Assembly (NCBI GenBank): GCA_002786025.1
Contig: NHNW01000043.1
Span: forward strand, 248,001-312,000
Direction: 5' to 3'
Length of the DNA: 64,000 bases
DNA from: Zasmidium citrigriseum
Lineage: Eukaryota; Ascomycota; Dothideomycetes; Mycosphaerellales; Mycosphaerellaceae
Shown here piece by piece: positions 1 through 10,158 of the stretch; position 1 is the first letter of the stretch, and the number at the start of each line of letters is the position of its first letter. A model generated the notes under the pieces. It saw nothing but the letters and a program-made list of their open reading frames with translations. It ran no database searches and was not told the DNA's origin. The position numbers were made by a program, and so were the translations under genes.

Positions 1-1151
1 TGTCACGCATGACAGAAATGTTCTCGTAGCCCCATCTGGTCTGGTGAAAGCCGAACGTCCAGAACTGTTGCATGGCTGGAGTTCCAACGCAGTCGACTTG
101 GAATTGACGGATAGTCTCCAAAGCACTGGAGCTTCCACTAGTATCTTGACCGCTCAAGAAGTACATGTCGAAGCTACCACCCAAGGTGCGATACGTAACA
201 TTGCCGTCTCGCAAGAGCCACTCTTGGCCATGTGCTGGTGAAGGTCAGTAAAGCTCGGGCATGCCTCGTCGTAGCGTGCTCACCATTTCTAGCATAAACA
301 CCATGGGATGTAGTGTCTTTTCCGTCATGATAGCGAGTTTCTTGATAGAACGGGAAAGTTCCATAAACATTGCCGTCGACCGTATTTCCAGCATCGACAG
401 CGTAGAAGGTCTGCGTATGATTGTGGCCGAGGTGAAAGTCGTGTATGTTCTCCGCGAGTCCATACACGTTGTAATCCTGCGATAGTTGTCAGGAGTCGTC
501 CGATGAGTCACTGTAGCAGCCGCTGCTTCTTACATCGACCATGTTGGTTGCAAGCTCCAGGAACTGATCCTCAAACACGATGACATGTCCATAGGTAGAG
601 AACAGCTCTTCATCAGTCTCCGTCCGAAGCACTCGGAACTGGAAAGACGGATCATTGCTCCACTGGAACTTCAACCGACTCGCGCTCTCAGTAGTGTGTC
701 CATCGCTTCCTGGTTCTGCCACGATGTCTGATCGCAGAATGTATTGTGTGCGATTGTTGTCATCAATATACTTCGGATAAATCTTCACATTCAAGCGGTC
801 TTTTGTTTGATACTTCACTTCCAACAGCAAGTCGGCGACATCGTTTCCAAAAGCCTGGCAATTTGGACCAGCGATCGTCAAGTCTGCGTTGAAGCCATGT
901 GCAGTCTGTTCAACACTAGAGGCTTTGTATCCGGGGCACCTTTGAGGATCAGGAGCTTCCGCGTCGTAGATGGTCGGCGTGAGGCTGGGAGCTGCGTTGA
1001 TCTGTGGGCTCAGCGTTGGAACGGGGCGTTCTGTGCCAGTCTGAGCTGGATTTGAGTCAGTCTTGCCTTCGACTTGGGCGTATATGAATAACTACCAACC
1101 ATTTACGGCATACAAAATAGCCAGAAACAGAGCTCCCGTTGCAGCTAGCAT
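1..1151 (-). CDS. GH31 alpha-glucosidase, secreted (5' part; continues past left edge)
   Basis: Glycoside hydrolase family 31 enzymes cleave terminal alpha-glucosyl residues from maltose and starch oligosaccharides, typically outside the cell. Predicted coding exons on the minus strand are 1151-1107, 1040-534, 476-284 and 234-1. Exon 1 encodes a hydrophobic signal peptide (MLAATGALFLAILYA). The next exons give the GH31 N-terminal beta-sandwich: CPGYKAS, then YGLAENIHDFHLG-type sequence, and the visible part ends at the family motif WTFGFHQTRWGYEN. The catalytic Asp region lies beyond the left edge. The introns at 533-477 and 283-235 have GTAAGA/GTGAGC donors and CAG acceptors and keep frame exactly. 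The first intron (1106-1041) is inferred because an in-frame TAG at 1094-1092 otherwise separates the signal peptide from the body; a CTGAC branch sequence is present. Family assignment is firm; the exact substrate is not determinable here. Confidence 0.88.
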
Positions 1152-1815
1152 GTTGCCGGTCTAGTCGGTCGGGAAGGTGTGCTGGAAAAGTTCTGGGAAC
1201 TAGTTTCGAGGGAGCATCTTCGCTTTAATGCCTAGCTCTCTCTTGCACATTCGCCGCCGTATTGCTGTACCTTCTTTCCCCACTGAACCTCAACCATGCC
1301 TCAAGATCGAACTCCACAGAGCTCTCTCCAGGAACAAGTCTAGCGTCATGCAACCGTAGCCTCCACAATGCACTCTCCAGACGCCGCCGAGGGGAACAAA
1401 AGGGCCGTGTCCAATCAGACGGCATCAAGTAAGCCCGCTGCTTCATGCTCTCCGCAAATTTTGGTCAGTATTTGTGCACGTTATGGCGAGCATTTCAGCG
1501 TCAGTTGCCGCTTCTTGGGCAATGATGACATCCGGTGTAGATCAAATCGGCCCTTCTTGAGATCCTGCAGTCTGATCCGTCTTGGCGACGATGTATACTT
1601 GGCATTGCAGTACACGAGTATCTGCAGAAGCCATGGGCTTGATGGGTGTGTAGTGCTATCACGCAAGACTGATGGAACGAAGGTAGACAGGAGAAGGAGA
1701 CGCCGTTGGAAACTTTCACTTCCTTTTCTTGCTGACGTCATCATTCAAAGTCTAAATCGACTTCAGGTCTTGGAGCTTGTGGCTCGACCAAACCGACATA
1801 CTGGTGAGTCAACCC
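1152..1815. other. Intergenic, divergent promoter region
   Basis: This gap lies between the divergently transcribed GH31 glucosidase and flavin monooxygenase genes and presumably holds both promoters. Open frames here (for example 1368-2033) have no recognisable protein character. No RNA gene or repeat was recognised. Confidence 0.5.
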
Positions 1816-3033
1816 ATGACCATGTCAGGCCTGAACATTCTGATCAGTGGCGCTGGTATTGCAGGCCCCGCAGCAGCATATTTCCTCGCCAAAGCCGGTG
1901 CAAACGTTACAGTCGTGGAACGAGCCCCGAAGCCAAGAACGGGAGGCCAGAATGTCGATGTACGAGGCCATGGACTTACCGTCATACGTCGAATGGGACT
2001 CGAAGAAGCTGTCCGCAGCCAGACTACCCATGAGCAAGGACTCCGATTCGTCGACTCTCGAAATCGAAGCCATGCCGACTTTCCTGTGGACGACGGCCAG
2101 GGATTCACTTCAGATATCGAGATCATGAGGGGCGATCTTGGAAACATCCTTTACGAAGCCACGAAGGATCAAGTCAACTACGTCTTTGGAGATAGCATCA
2201 AATCCACCTCTGAGAAAAGTGATGGCGTAGACGTTGAGTTCGAAAACGGCACACCATCGAAGACCTTCGATCTAGTCATTGCCGCGGACGGATGGGCTAG
2301 CAACACAAGAAAAGTCGCCTTTGGACCTGATATCCAGGATCATGCTCTCAACGATCTGGGTCAGTGGGCTGCCTGGTTCACAATTCCTCGCGAAGAATCT
2401 GACAACGACTGGGCCCGCTGGTACAACGCCCCAGGCAAACGAATGATCCTCCTTCGTCCGGATAATGCAAAGGTCAGCCGAGCCTCGTTATGGATCATGC
2501 CGCCTCACGATCAGCTGGATGTGGTCAGCAAGAAGAGTCAGGCTGCGCAGAAAGTCTACTGGGCGGAGCAATTTGAGGATGCAGGATGGGAAGCCAAGCG
2601 GGTCCTGAAAGGCATGCAAGAAGCCGATGACTTCTACATGCAGAAGGTCGCTCAGGTCAAAGCTCCGTCATGGTCAAAGGGAAGAACAGTTCTCGTCGGC
2701 GATGCAGGGTACTGTCCATCTCCCATCACCGGCATGGGCACAACCGTGGCTCTCGTCGGTGCCTACATGCTTGCCGGAGAGATTGCTGAGCGACCAAAGG
2801 ACATTTCAAAGGCCTTGGAATCATATGAGTCCCGACTCAGGCCATTTATCGACAAGGCTCAACAGCTCGCTCCCGGAGCACCGAGCATGGCCAATCCACA
2901 GACGCAGTTGGGCATTCGAGTTCTATACACCTTCCTAGGATTCGTGGCCTGGTCGGGAATTCTGAAATGGATGGGTGCATCATTCAATCCACCAGCGACT
3001 TGGATCGAACTTCCAGAATACACAATCGCATAA
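1816..3033 (+). CDS. FAD-dependent monooxygenase (group A flavoprotein hydroxylase)
   Basis: A single-exon gene of about 405 residues. Group A flavin monooxygenases insert one oxygen into aromatic or other organic substrates using NAD(P)H and FAD. Three family signatures are visible: the N-terminal Rossmann motif GAGIAGPAAAYFLAKAG, the mid-protein DG motif (AADGWASNTRK) and the GD motif (VLVGDAGYCPSPITGMGTT). The segment TGGQNVDVRGHGLTVIRRMG resembles a subfamily I know mainly from actinobacterial and fungal TetX-like oxygenases. The C-terminus is short and hydrophobic. The open frame begins at 1777, but Met at 1816 or 1822 sits immediately before the Rossmann strand and is the more natural start. 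It is divergent from the glucosidase and not linked to an obvious pathway. The substrate is unknown. Confidence 0.88.
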   Translation: MTMSGLNILISGAGIAGPAAAYFLAKAGANVTVVERAPKPRTGGQNVDVRGHGLTVIRRMGLEEAVRSQTTHEQGLRFVDSRNRSHADFPVDDGQGFTSDIEIMRGDLGNILYEATKDQVNYVFGDSIKSTSEKSDGVDVEFENGTPSKTFDLVIAADGWASNTRKVAFGPDIQDHALNDLGQWAAWFTIPREESDNDWARWYNAPGKRMILLRPDNAKVSRASLWIMPPHDQLDVVSKKSQAAQKVYWAEQFEDAGWEAKRVLKGMQEADDFYMQKVAQVKAPSWSKGRTVLVGDAGYCPSPITGMGTTVALVGAYMLAGEIAERPKDISKALESYESRLRPFIDKAQQLAPGAPSMANPQTQLGIRVLYTFLGFVAWSGILKWMGASFNPPATWIELPEYTIA

Positions 3034-3512
3034 GAGACTTTCGGTTCAGTCATGAGCTTGGAGTATTAGACGTGCCTGGAAATCTTCAGAACTATCGCCA
3101 TTCCCCTCGATCTTCCAACCCTGTGCTTTAGCCGTTCAAGAAAAGCCATACATGTTTGTGCCGCATCGATTTGCAGCAGTATGTCTGAAGACAGGGATCA
3201 ATGAAGATTGAGCAAACGTTCTATCATTTCACTTTCTACCAGCATCAATCAATGACACCGGACCTCAAAGAACTAAGAAAGCAATCTGCACTCTGGCGGG
3301 AAACATAAGCCCAGGATAAGCAACACCATAGTAAAATCCCAGACTACCGCTCTGAGAAGACCCAGGTCGCTCGAGTCAGTCTTTGCTTCTCTCACTCCAG
3401 AGAGAATCACCATTTCAGAAGCCACACGACCTGCTCAACCAGGACCGCTGTTCCAACTCGATCGCCTTCTTCGAAACTTGACCATTACCTGGCAGACGCC
3501 AATATCTCAACC
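3034..3512. other. Intergenic
   Basis: This stretch separates the monooxygenase from the first small membrane-protein gene on the same strand. I see no gene, repeat or RNA in it. Confidence 0.4.
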
Positions 3513-4043
3513 ATGTTCGTGTCCATTCCACCATTCATGTGGCAACCAGACATTATGTACTTCGAACTCATCGAACGCCATGCCGGCTCTGCACCAATTT
3601 ACGGCTGGATTCTCGACATCCTTCTCTGCTACCACGTCTTGTCGATCATACTTTTGTTCGCAACATCCGCATCCCTCTACCTATGGCCGATCACCGTCAA
3701 TCACCACATTCGTCGCTCTCCTCTACGAAAGATGCTCGGTCCGTTCGGCGGCAACCAAGAGATGGATTGGAATTGGAAGAGCTGTTGTTTCGAGGCCTAG
3801 CTGCGGTTCCTGCTCGTAGGACTCTGGATTTCGCCAATAGGACCTGGCCTGTGGGATGATACGGCGGCGTATTGCGCTGTCTACCTTCTCGTCGCTTTAG
3901 CATGGGGAGGTGTTGCGTTCAACTTCGGAGTGTTGGCACTGAACAAGGTGCTGGCTTTGATTGAGTTGCTGATTTTCGTTACGGGCTTCTGGCTTTATGT
4001 GCTTGGATATGTGATGCGCTTCTGGAGGTGGATTTGGGACTAG
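3513..4043 (+). pseudogene. Small multi-pass membrane protein, copy 1, interrupted by in-frame TAG
   Basis: The frame starting at 3513 runs 95 codons to a TAG at 3798-3800, then continues in the same frame for another 80 codons to TAG at 4041-4043. Both halves look coding. The first has a hydrophobic helix (ILDILLCYHVLSIILLFATSA). The second starts LRFLLVGLWISP and has two or three further hydrophobic segments, ending in a Trp-rich tail (YVMRFWRWIWD). The neighbour at 4769 has the same architecture (helix, basic Gly/Pro linker, helix starting near the stop position), so the stop falls inside conserved sequence. No frame-preserving intron with good splice sites removes it. It may be a recent pseudogene, a readthrough gene or a sequence error. 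The family and function are not recognised. Confidence 0.55.
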
Positions 4044-4768
4044 AGTCGGTGAGGCATGCCGATTTGGAATGGTAGATGGCTTGCCACTTGTGACCTATCG
4101 GATACATACCAATGGATAAGAGTGATGGAGACGGCGTTGTGTCTTGAGCGAGAACCTGCAAGCTATGTAGACTTCATGGAGGTAGAGAGCAAGACTTATT
4201 GAAGGCTTTATTGATCGTTCGCCCAGCGCGGCGTGCCCAGTCGGAATAAACTGTTGTACTTTCCATGAGTTCGTACACGGCACAGCGTACGCTGACCAGG
4301 CTGGTTGTTTCTCGCCCGTTTCAACGTGCTTCGAGCCAACCAACATGGTGTCGATATAATGGCGATGCCGTTCCTAATGAAATTTGTTGGGCACGAGAAG
4401 GTGATGATGTCTCATTCGATAATGTGTCACCGGGGCAAAACAATTTGTGTCTCGCTTTAGTAGGTCAGGCAAATTGCTCTGCTTGAACAAAAGTGATGCA
4501 GCGTGCAACAAGTCACAGCAATTGAGTCTCAGGTGGAGGGCCGAATCTGCAGGTTGAACAATGCGAATAAACTCCAGAAGTGTTGCGTTGAGAGGCAGCA
4601 AACTCTTATAAAATCAATATAAGGACTACTACGTCCGTCATCTGCCCACATAGTTTTTCATCGGATTCTCGAAGGTGTACTCACGGGGACATTCCAACTT
4701 TCGGCTTCTGACAAAAGATCGTTCAGGACTCAAGAATCGACTTCGCAACGCAGATAGTCACGATCGCC
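4044..4768. other. Intergenic between tandem membrane-protein genes
   Basis: Gene-free apart from a TATA-like element near its right end. Short open frames on both strands lack protein-like composition. Confidence 0.4.
4607..4614 (+). promoter_or_regulatory. TATA-like element upstream of membrane-protein copy 2
   Basis: The sequence tataaaat lies about 155 nt upstream of the predicted start at 4769. Position and sequence fit a core promoter, but no transcript evidence is available. Confidence 0.3.
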
Positions 4769-5224
4769 ATGGCCGAAGTACAGCGCTGGCTAGACACAAT
4801 CAGCAGGATCATCCACTTCCCTGCAGACCTGAACGACCAGGCTACGCACTGGACGCCCTTATTATCGCCTCTACCAACCATCATTCAAGGTAGCGACCCT
4901 TTCTGGCCTCTGGCATCCGACCTCGTCATCTTCGTCTGGCTACTTCGAAGTCTATACTTCTCAGCAGCCTTGCTCTTATTCCATCTATTCCCCGCAACCG
5001 CAGCACAGCGGCTCTGGAACATGACATGGCTCCGATCGAAGTTTGCTCCATCTTTCGGTCAAAACGATCTCACAGGGCCGCGGCTTGCCAGAGAAGGATT
5101 GAAGTGGTTCATTCGTGCGGTGCTTTGGTTTCTGTTAATGGGATCTTGGGGTACGCCGACTGGATACTGTGCTTCAGTTCTCTTGGTGATCAACTTCATC
5201 TGTGTAATTTTGCGTTTGACATGA
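4769..5224 (+). CDS. Small multi-pass membrane protein, copy 2
   Basis: A single-exon frame of 151 residues. It has three hydrophobic segments: around residues 50-72 (LVIFVWLLRSLYFSAALLLF), 113-125 (FIRAVLWFLLMGSW) and 132-148 (CASVLLVINFICVIL). They are joined by a basic loop (WLRSKFAPSFGQNDLTGPRL). Its layout and several residues match the interrupted copy upstream (for example the PSFGQN/PFGGNQ loop and the following Leu/Trp-rich helix), so the two are probably tandem paralogues about 0.7 kb apart. This copy is intact but lacks the last hydrophobic segment and Trp-rich tail of copy 1. No known domain is recognised. The start at 4769 follows a purine at -3, and no better upstream Met is seen. 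Confidence 0.6.
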   Translation: MAEVQRWLDTISRIIHFPADLNDQATHWTPLLSPLPTIIQGSDPFWPLASDLVIFVWLLRSLYFSAALLLFHLFPATAAQRLWNMTWLRSKFAPSFGQNDLTGPRLAREGLKWFIRAVLWFLLMGSWGTPTGYCASVLLVINFICVILRLT

Positions 5225-6267
5225 TTTAGATGAATATCAAGGACGGATCTACACGCAAGCAATGGTTTGCGAGCGCCTGGAACGCACCGACGATATGGAG
5301 CGAAGAAAACCGGCTTGACGGAGTGGCTCGCTCGGTCCCATCGGAGGAAAGGCTGGTCGACGCCTCAGACGAGCTTGCGCGGCTTTTCCTGTATGGAACG
5401 GTCCAAGGAGATGTGATGAGGTGTGAAGTGTTTCAATGATAGATGCGCAGGGCCAGTCGGCGGCCAAGGGGGAGGTGAAGTGCTGTTAGCTGTAGCATAC
5501 CGTAGCTACGGGAGGCCATAGCAGCCATAGCTGAAAGCACTCACTTATCTTCGATTGTCGAGTCGTCGCACTCTCTTCGTGATCAGAATGATATTCGAGG
5601 CACTCGATGTATGGACGAAGTGTGTTAGAGGAGCGAAATAGTTCGGAGAATTGTCGAACCAAGACCCGGCCATGTGACAGCCATTCACCGAGCTAGGCCG
5701 AGAAGGAGAAGGAGCTGGCCGCAGCCGAAGCTTCCTCGCTCCGCCTCCACCTTTGCACTCTCCTCAGGCAAAAACCATCAACAACTTGTTCAACTCATCG
5801 ATTGTTGCGATGCTATCGGATGGTGATGAGCCGCTGGCCGCACCTTTATCGCCTTCGTCATCCGGCGCTCCAAGAAATGGCCGGCGAATAGTCAGGCACC
5901 ACGGCGAAGATCCGAGCAAGGGTAAGGCAAATCACCACGTGCACTCCCTGGCCATTCAGCTGCCGCCGAACAGCTCAGCTATCTGCAGCGAGGGAAGCAT
6001 GAAAGTGTAAGATGCATCTACGCCCGGCGAGACCCTTCGCAGCCTTAAACCGCAGCACACCACTGCATCTCGAATCCTCCGGCGGCCTCCAGCCTTCATC
6101 ACCTCCCAAGCATGAAAGTCCCGCTCTTTCTCCGGCACTCCAATCTTCCACCCAAGTCGTAGTTACAGGCATCATCTCGGGCCAAGATCTCCCACAATCA
6201 GCGAGCGAAACTAGCGTGAACAGCAGGTCATCATTCTTCGAAGCGTCCGCTGCGACGTCAGCTTCTC
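5225..6267. other. Intergenic / possible 5' leader of the TPR-Ulp1-like gene
   Basis: This kilobase precedes the long frame starting at 6268. Two Ser/Pro-rich open frames (about 5753-6010 and 6012-6344) have somewhat protein-like composition and could contain an unrecognised upstream exon, but I could not find a splice pair joining them in frame to the downstream gene. A CACGTG palindrome lies near 5936. The frame at 5230-5439 is not convincing. Confidence 0.35.
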
Positions 6268-8751
6268 ATGGAGTCGCCTTCCGTGCTTGTGGTGCCGCCA
6301 GACCACGCAAAGGCCATCAGCGTCGTGAGCAATGTGTCTGGTGACGGAGGGTACGATAAGAAGCACAAGATCCGTCAATGGATAGAAGACATTGACGCCA
6401 TCGACAACGTGACGTCGCGCTCTTCCATGGCCGGCACGGAGCTCAATTCGGTCATTTCCAGTGAAGACAGCCGTACGGGACGCATTCCGGATGGCCTGAC
6501 TTTGAGGGGGAGCGACAGCGATACCACCCATCCTAGGATCACTAATTCGGGCTCAATACTGGATGAGGACGACGCCGACTCTGAGGACGACTTCTTCGTG
6601 GAGGCCGCACAGCAAGCTCTGGGGAAGGGCAAGGAAGCCTTCCACGCAAACGACTACCCCGGCGCCGCTACCTATCTAACAGAAGCATTGACGATGATCA
6701 AGGGACTGGGCAGCAAGCAGCAGTCCTCTTGCGACACGTGGGAGCTACGACGCATGCTGGGAGTATGTGCATTTCATGTTAATGGGCCTCTGGATGCGGA
6801 GGCTGCTTTACTAAGTGTCCTCGACAATGCACCCAAGAACGCCATTCTCAATGAGCAGCAACGACTGCAGGTCAGCGAGACTGCTCATCTTCTAGCACAG
6901 ACATACATCAAGCTGGCCAGCCTCGAGAAGGCTTACAGATATTGCGAATATGCTCTCCGCGGTCGACGGCGAGTGTTGGGAAAGAACCACCATCAAAGCT
7001 ACGAATCGCTTGCCCTGATGGCGCGGATCCTGCAGCTTCAAGACAACAGCCTTCGAGCGGAGTTCTTCATTGCGATGATCCCGGACAGCGTCAGAGACAC
7101 ATATGTCAAGCAGTATGCTGGATTGGTTCTCCCTGACGAGCCACCGCGAGCTGAAGATCCTCGCCCGTTCGCACCGGTTATATCACCTGTTTCGCCAATC
7201 GAGAAGTCACTCCAAGTCACAATGGACGAGGTGGCGGGACCACCACCAGCGGTTCCGGAGCGACGCCGCCCACGACCTACGAGCGGCCAAGTAAGCTCAA
7301 TTGCAAGCGATTTTGGAGGTACAGGCACAATGTCCTCAGTCAGCCCTCCCGCAAGTCCGGAGGTGGCGAGAAGGTCCATCGCGAATCTATCTCCAGACCA
7401 TAACGCCTATCTTAGGCCCGCCTTTGGCCAGCCTCGAAGTGTCAGCGACAATATAATCCGACCTCAGGCTCAGTTGCAGCCGCCTCAGGATCGACCATCG
7501 TACGCGAGATCGCCATCCGACATTCCATATCGACCGCAAATGCCTGCTGTCACGGAAGGCATGGATAACCGATCCCAGCCTCACGGGGTTCCTGGACTGA
7601 TGCCACAACCTCTTCGCCTGCAACGTCCAACAATTGTGTCTGAACTTCCCGGCGACAACACATTCGTTCCAATTCCAAACCAACCACAAGCTCCTCCGAC
7701 GCCACCATCAAGCTTGCCGGCTGCCGAAGAGAAGATACTCATTCCGAGTCAGAGTCAAGCTCCTCCATCGCCACAGCTGCCATCGCCACAATTCCTTCAT
7801 CCGGACCATCGTGACAGCATCTCCAGCGGACGACCATATACTCCTTCAATCTACAGTCAGGCCACTGCTGAGATGCCACTCCCGCGGCCGTCTATGGGAA
7901 GCACTCTCGATCGATCAAGCCTCGACCGATCCAGCTCCGACATTCCCAGCCGCAGGAAAAGCTCATCGACATTCCTTAAGATGTTCCGTACAAACAGTTC
8001 TGCCAGCGACAGCGCCTCGAACGCCGACCTGGCCCCTCGCTACAACAGCGTCCGTCTTTCCCGCAAAGACTACGACTCCATCAAAGGAGACTTCCTTACC
8101 GATAACGCCATCGACTTCTGGCAAGAGAACATCGAACTTACGATGCTCAAAGACAACGCTAAATTCACTCTGCTACGCCCACTGCGAGCTCAGCTCCTGC
8201 AAGGATCCTCCGATCCAGCAACCCTCAAAGCAGCCGCTCTCCCCGACTTCAGCAGCACCGTCCACGTCTTCGTCCCGCTAAAATCCCCTCACAACCACTG
8301 GTCCCTCCTCCTCGTCTCCGTAACCGATAACGTCGCCTGCCACTATGACCCCTACTCGGGCCGCAACAAAAAGCTCGCCGCCCAAGTCACCCACCGCATC
8401 TCCACGCACCTCTGCAAACAACTCACCTTCCTCGACGTCCCAGACTGTCCCGAGCAAGCCAACGACAAAGACTCCGGCGTCTTCATCTGCCTCTTCATGC
8501 AGCAGCTCATCACCAAATTGATGGAGACGCACGTCTCGCAGAAAGTCGATGCTACCTTGCAGATGAAGGCGGTGGATGTCAAGGCTGCGAGGAAGGCGAT
8601 GGTCAAGACTGTCGAGGAGAATATGAAGGCCAAGGAGAAGGTCAAGGCGCCGAGTTCGACGAGTGCGTTGAATCGTGCGTTTGCGTATCCGTATGTGGGG
8701 AGTGTGACTGGCGGGTTGGCGAAGAAGAAGTCGGGGGAGATGAAGGAGTAG
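6268..8751 (+). CDS. TPR-like / Ulp1-C48-like fusion protein with Ser in place of catalytic Cys
   Basis: A single frame of 827 residues with three parts. Residues about 105-270 are helical and TPR-like (for example GKGKEAFHANDYPGAATYL and a second repeat around YIKLASLEKAYRYCEYALRG). Residues about 300-600 are a low-complexity Pro/Ser linker. The C-terminal 230 residues match the Ulp1/NEDP1 (C48) ubiquitin-like protease fold: NHWSLLLVSV with His677, HYDPYSG with Asp694, and PEQANDKDSGVFIC with Gln730. Where C48 enzymes have the nucleophile in a DCG motif, this protein reads DSG (TCC codon at 8473-8475, Ser736). Active members deconjugate SUMO or NEDD8; this one is inferred to be catalytically dead or altered and may act as a binder. 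An in-frame TGA at 6217 supports starting at or after 6268, but an upstream exon is possible. Confidence 0.8.
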   Translation: MESPSVLVVPPDHAKAISVVSNVSGDGGYDKKHKIRQWIEDIDAIDNVTSRSSMAGTELNSVISSEDSRTGRIPDGLTLRGSDSDTTHPRITNSGSILDEDDADSEDDFFVEAAQQALGKGKEAFHANDYPGAATYLTEALTMIKGLGSKQQSSCDTWELRRMLGVCAFHVNGPLDAEAALLSVLDNAPKNAILNEQQRLQVSETAHLLAQTYIKLASLEKAYRYCEYALRGRRRVLGKNHHQSYESLALMARILQLQDNSLRAEFFIAMIPDSVRDTYVKQYAGLVLPDEPPRAEDPRPFAPVISPVSPIEKSLQVTMDEVAGPPPAVPERRRPRPTSGQVSSIASDFGGTGTMSSVSPPASPEVARRSIANLSPDHNAYLRPAFGQPRSVSDNIIRPQAQLQPPQDRPSYARSPSDIPYRPQMPAVTEGMDNRSQPHGVPGLMPQPLRLQRPTIVSELPGDNTFVPIPNQPQAPPTPPSSLPAAEEKILIPSQSQAPPSPQLPSPQFLHPDHRDSISSGRPYTPSIYSQATAEMPLPRPSMGSTLDRSSLDRSSSDIPSRRKSSSTFLKMFRTNSSASDSASNADLAPRYNSVRLSRKDYDSIKGDFLTDNAIDFWQENIELTMLKDNAKFTLLRPLRAQLLQGSSDPATLKAAALPDFSSTVHVFVPLKSPHNHWSLLLVSVTDNVACHYDPYSGRNKKLAAQVTHRISTHLCKQLTFLDVPDCPEQANDKDSGVFICLFMQQLITKLMETHVSQKVDATLQMKAVDVKAARKAMVKTVEENMKAKEKVKAPSSTSALNRAFAYPYVGSVTGGLAKKKSGEMKE

Positions 8752-8996
8752 GTATGTTCTGGGAGGCTTACTTTATCTTGTTTAGAGAAGAAGAGGAGGA
8801 TTTTTGTTTGATACCCATAAGTATGCATTTGTAGTATTGAAATGTTTCAATTATATGTCTCGTGTTTCCGTGTGCTACATCCTACTCCAATGGCTCTGTC
8901 GCGCATTGCCGGATGGAGAGAACACCTAAAAGTCAGCACCTTGATGACACTTCTTCAACCTCACCTCATCACATCCATCTCACTTACACAAACCCA

Positions 8997-10158
8997 TCAA
9001 CCCTCCCTCCTCTGCTTCTCAACATTGCCCTCATTAACAAGCGTAATCCTATACCTCGGCACTCCCCTCTCAAAATCCACCACCGCCTTATTAGCCTCCC
9101 TGAGCGGATACTTCATAATCCACGGCTTAATCCCCTTCTCCGCCGCAAGCTGCAACATCTCCTCAATCTCCGCCGGACTCCCGATCATACTGCCTCCCAA
9201 CTTAACGCCCTTCCCAATAAAGTGAAAAGCGTTCATTTCCGGTAACTTGTCTTCTGGAGCACCGACTTGGATGAACGTCCCTTTTGTTCTAAGGAGGGCG
9301 AGGTACCGGGAGAGGGGCATTTTTGCCGATGAGACGGTGCAGATTATTAAATCGAGTGTCCGGGCGTGGGTTTTGTGCCAGTTTTTGTCTTCGTCGGTGG
9401 CGATGTAGGCGTCTGCGCCCATCTTCAAACAATCCTCCCTTTTATCCCCTCGACGAGAAATTCCTACGACGCGGTCGGCGCCTAAGGCTTTTGCGAAGAG
9501 GATTCCGAAGTGTCCCAACCCGCCGATCCCGATGATACCGACTCGTTTCCCGGGTCCGCAGCCGTTTTCTCGGAGGGGTGAGTAGACTGTAATCCCACCA
9601 CACAACATCGGTGCTGCGTCTTCACTGGGAATCGCATCCGGGATCTTGAAGACGAAATGGGAGGGACAGCGGTGGTAGTCTGCGTATCCGCCGTAGGATT
9701 CGCCGCCGTTGTTGGGGTACTTGTCGGCGAAGGTGTTGACGCTGCGGGTGCAGTGGTTTTCGAGACCGGAGGTGCATTCTTCGCAGTCGGGACGGAGGCA
9801 AGAGGAATTCTGGGCTCCTACGCCTACGCGGTCGCCAACTTTGATGTTCTTTTCTGCTTTGGAGCCGACGCGGACGGCCTTTCCGACGATTTCGTGGCCG
9901 ACGCAGACAGCTGGAAACAATCAGTACCTAATCTCGTACTAGATTCCAGGAGAGGATGGCAAACTCACGATATGGCGTCGGACCCCATCCACTCCGCAAC
10001 GTATGGATATCGCTGCCACAAATCCCGCAGTGTGTGATTTCGATCTCAACATCTGTCTCTTCCCATTTCTTGGGATTGGGGAATTGCTGCCAGACCATTT
10101 TGCCTTGGGCGGAGTCTTTGTCCAGGCCCATCCAGCCTTGGAATTTGGGGTCTGCCAT
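8997..10158 (-). CDS. Zinc-dependent, NADP-type alcohol dehydrogenase (ADH6/cinnamyl-alcohol family)
   Basis: Two exons, 10158-9969 and 9910-8997, joined across a 58-nt intron (donor GTGAGT, acceptor TTTCCAG) that restores the sequence PTPYPVCVGHE; the product has 367 residues. Medium-chain dehydrogenases of this type interconvert alcohols and aldehydes in the cytosol. The catalytic zinc ligands are visible as HCGICGSD (exon 1) and GHE. The structural zinc site follows as four Cys in CLRPDCEECTSGLENHC. The nucleotide-binding motif is GIGGLGHFGILFAKALGAD, followed by SRRGDK, whose Arg pair is typical of NADP preference. Its 3' end converges on the Ulp1-like gene. The intact motif set suggests an active enzyme; the physiological substrate, possibly aromatic or branched aldehydes, is inferred from the family only. 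Confidence 0.92.

Noticed and set aside
1368..2033. A 221-codon frame overlapping the monooxygenase start
   Set aside because: Poor composition and overlap with the confident flavoprotein frame.
5230..5439. A 69-codon frame after the second membrane-protein gene
   Set aside because: No conserved pattern and no splice link to the neighbour; equally long frames occur on the other strand.
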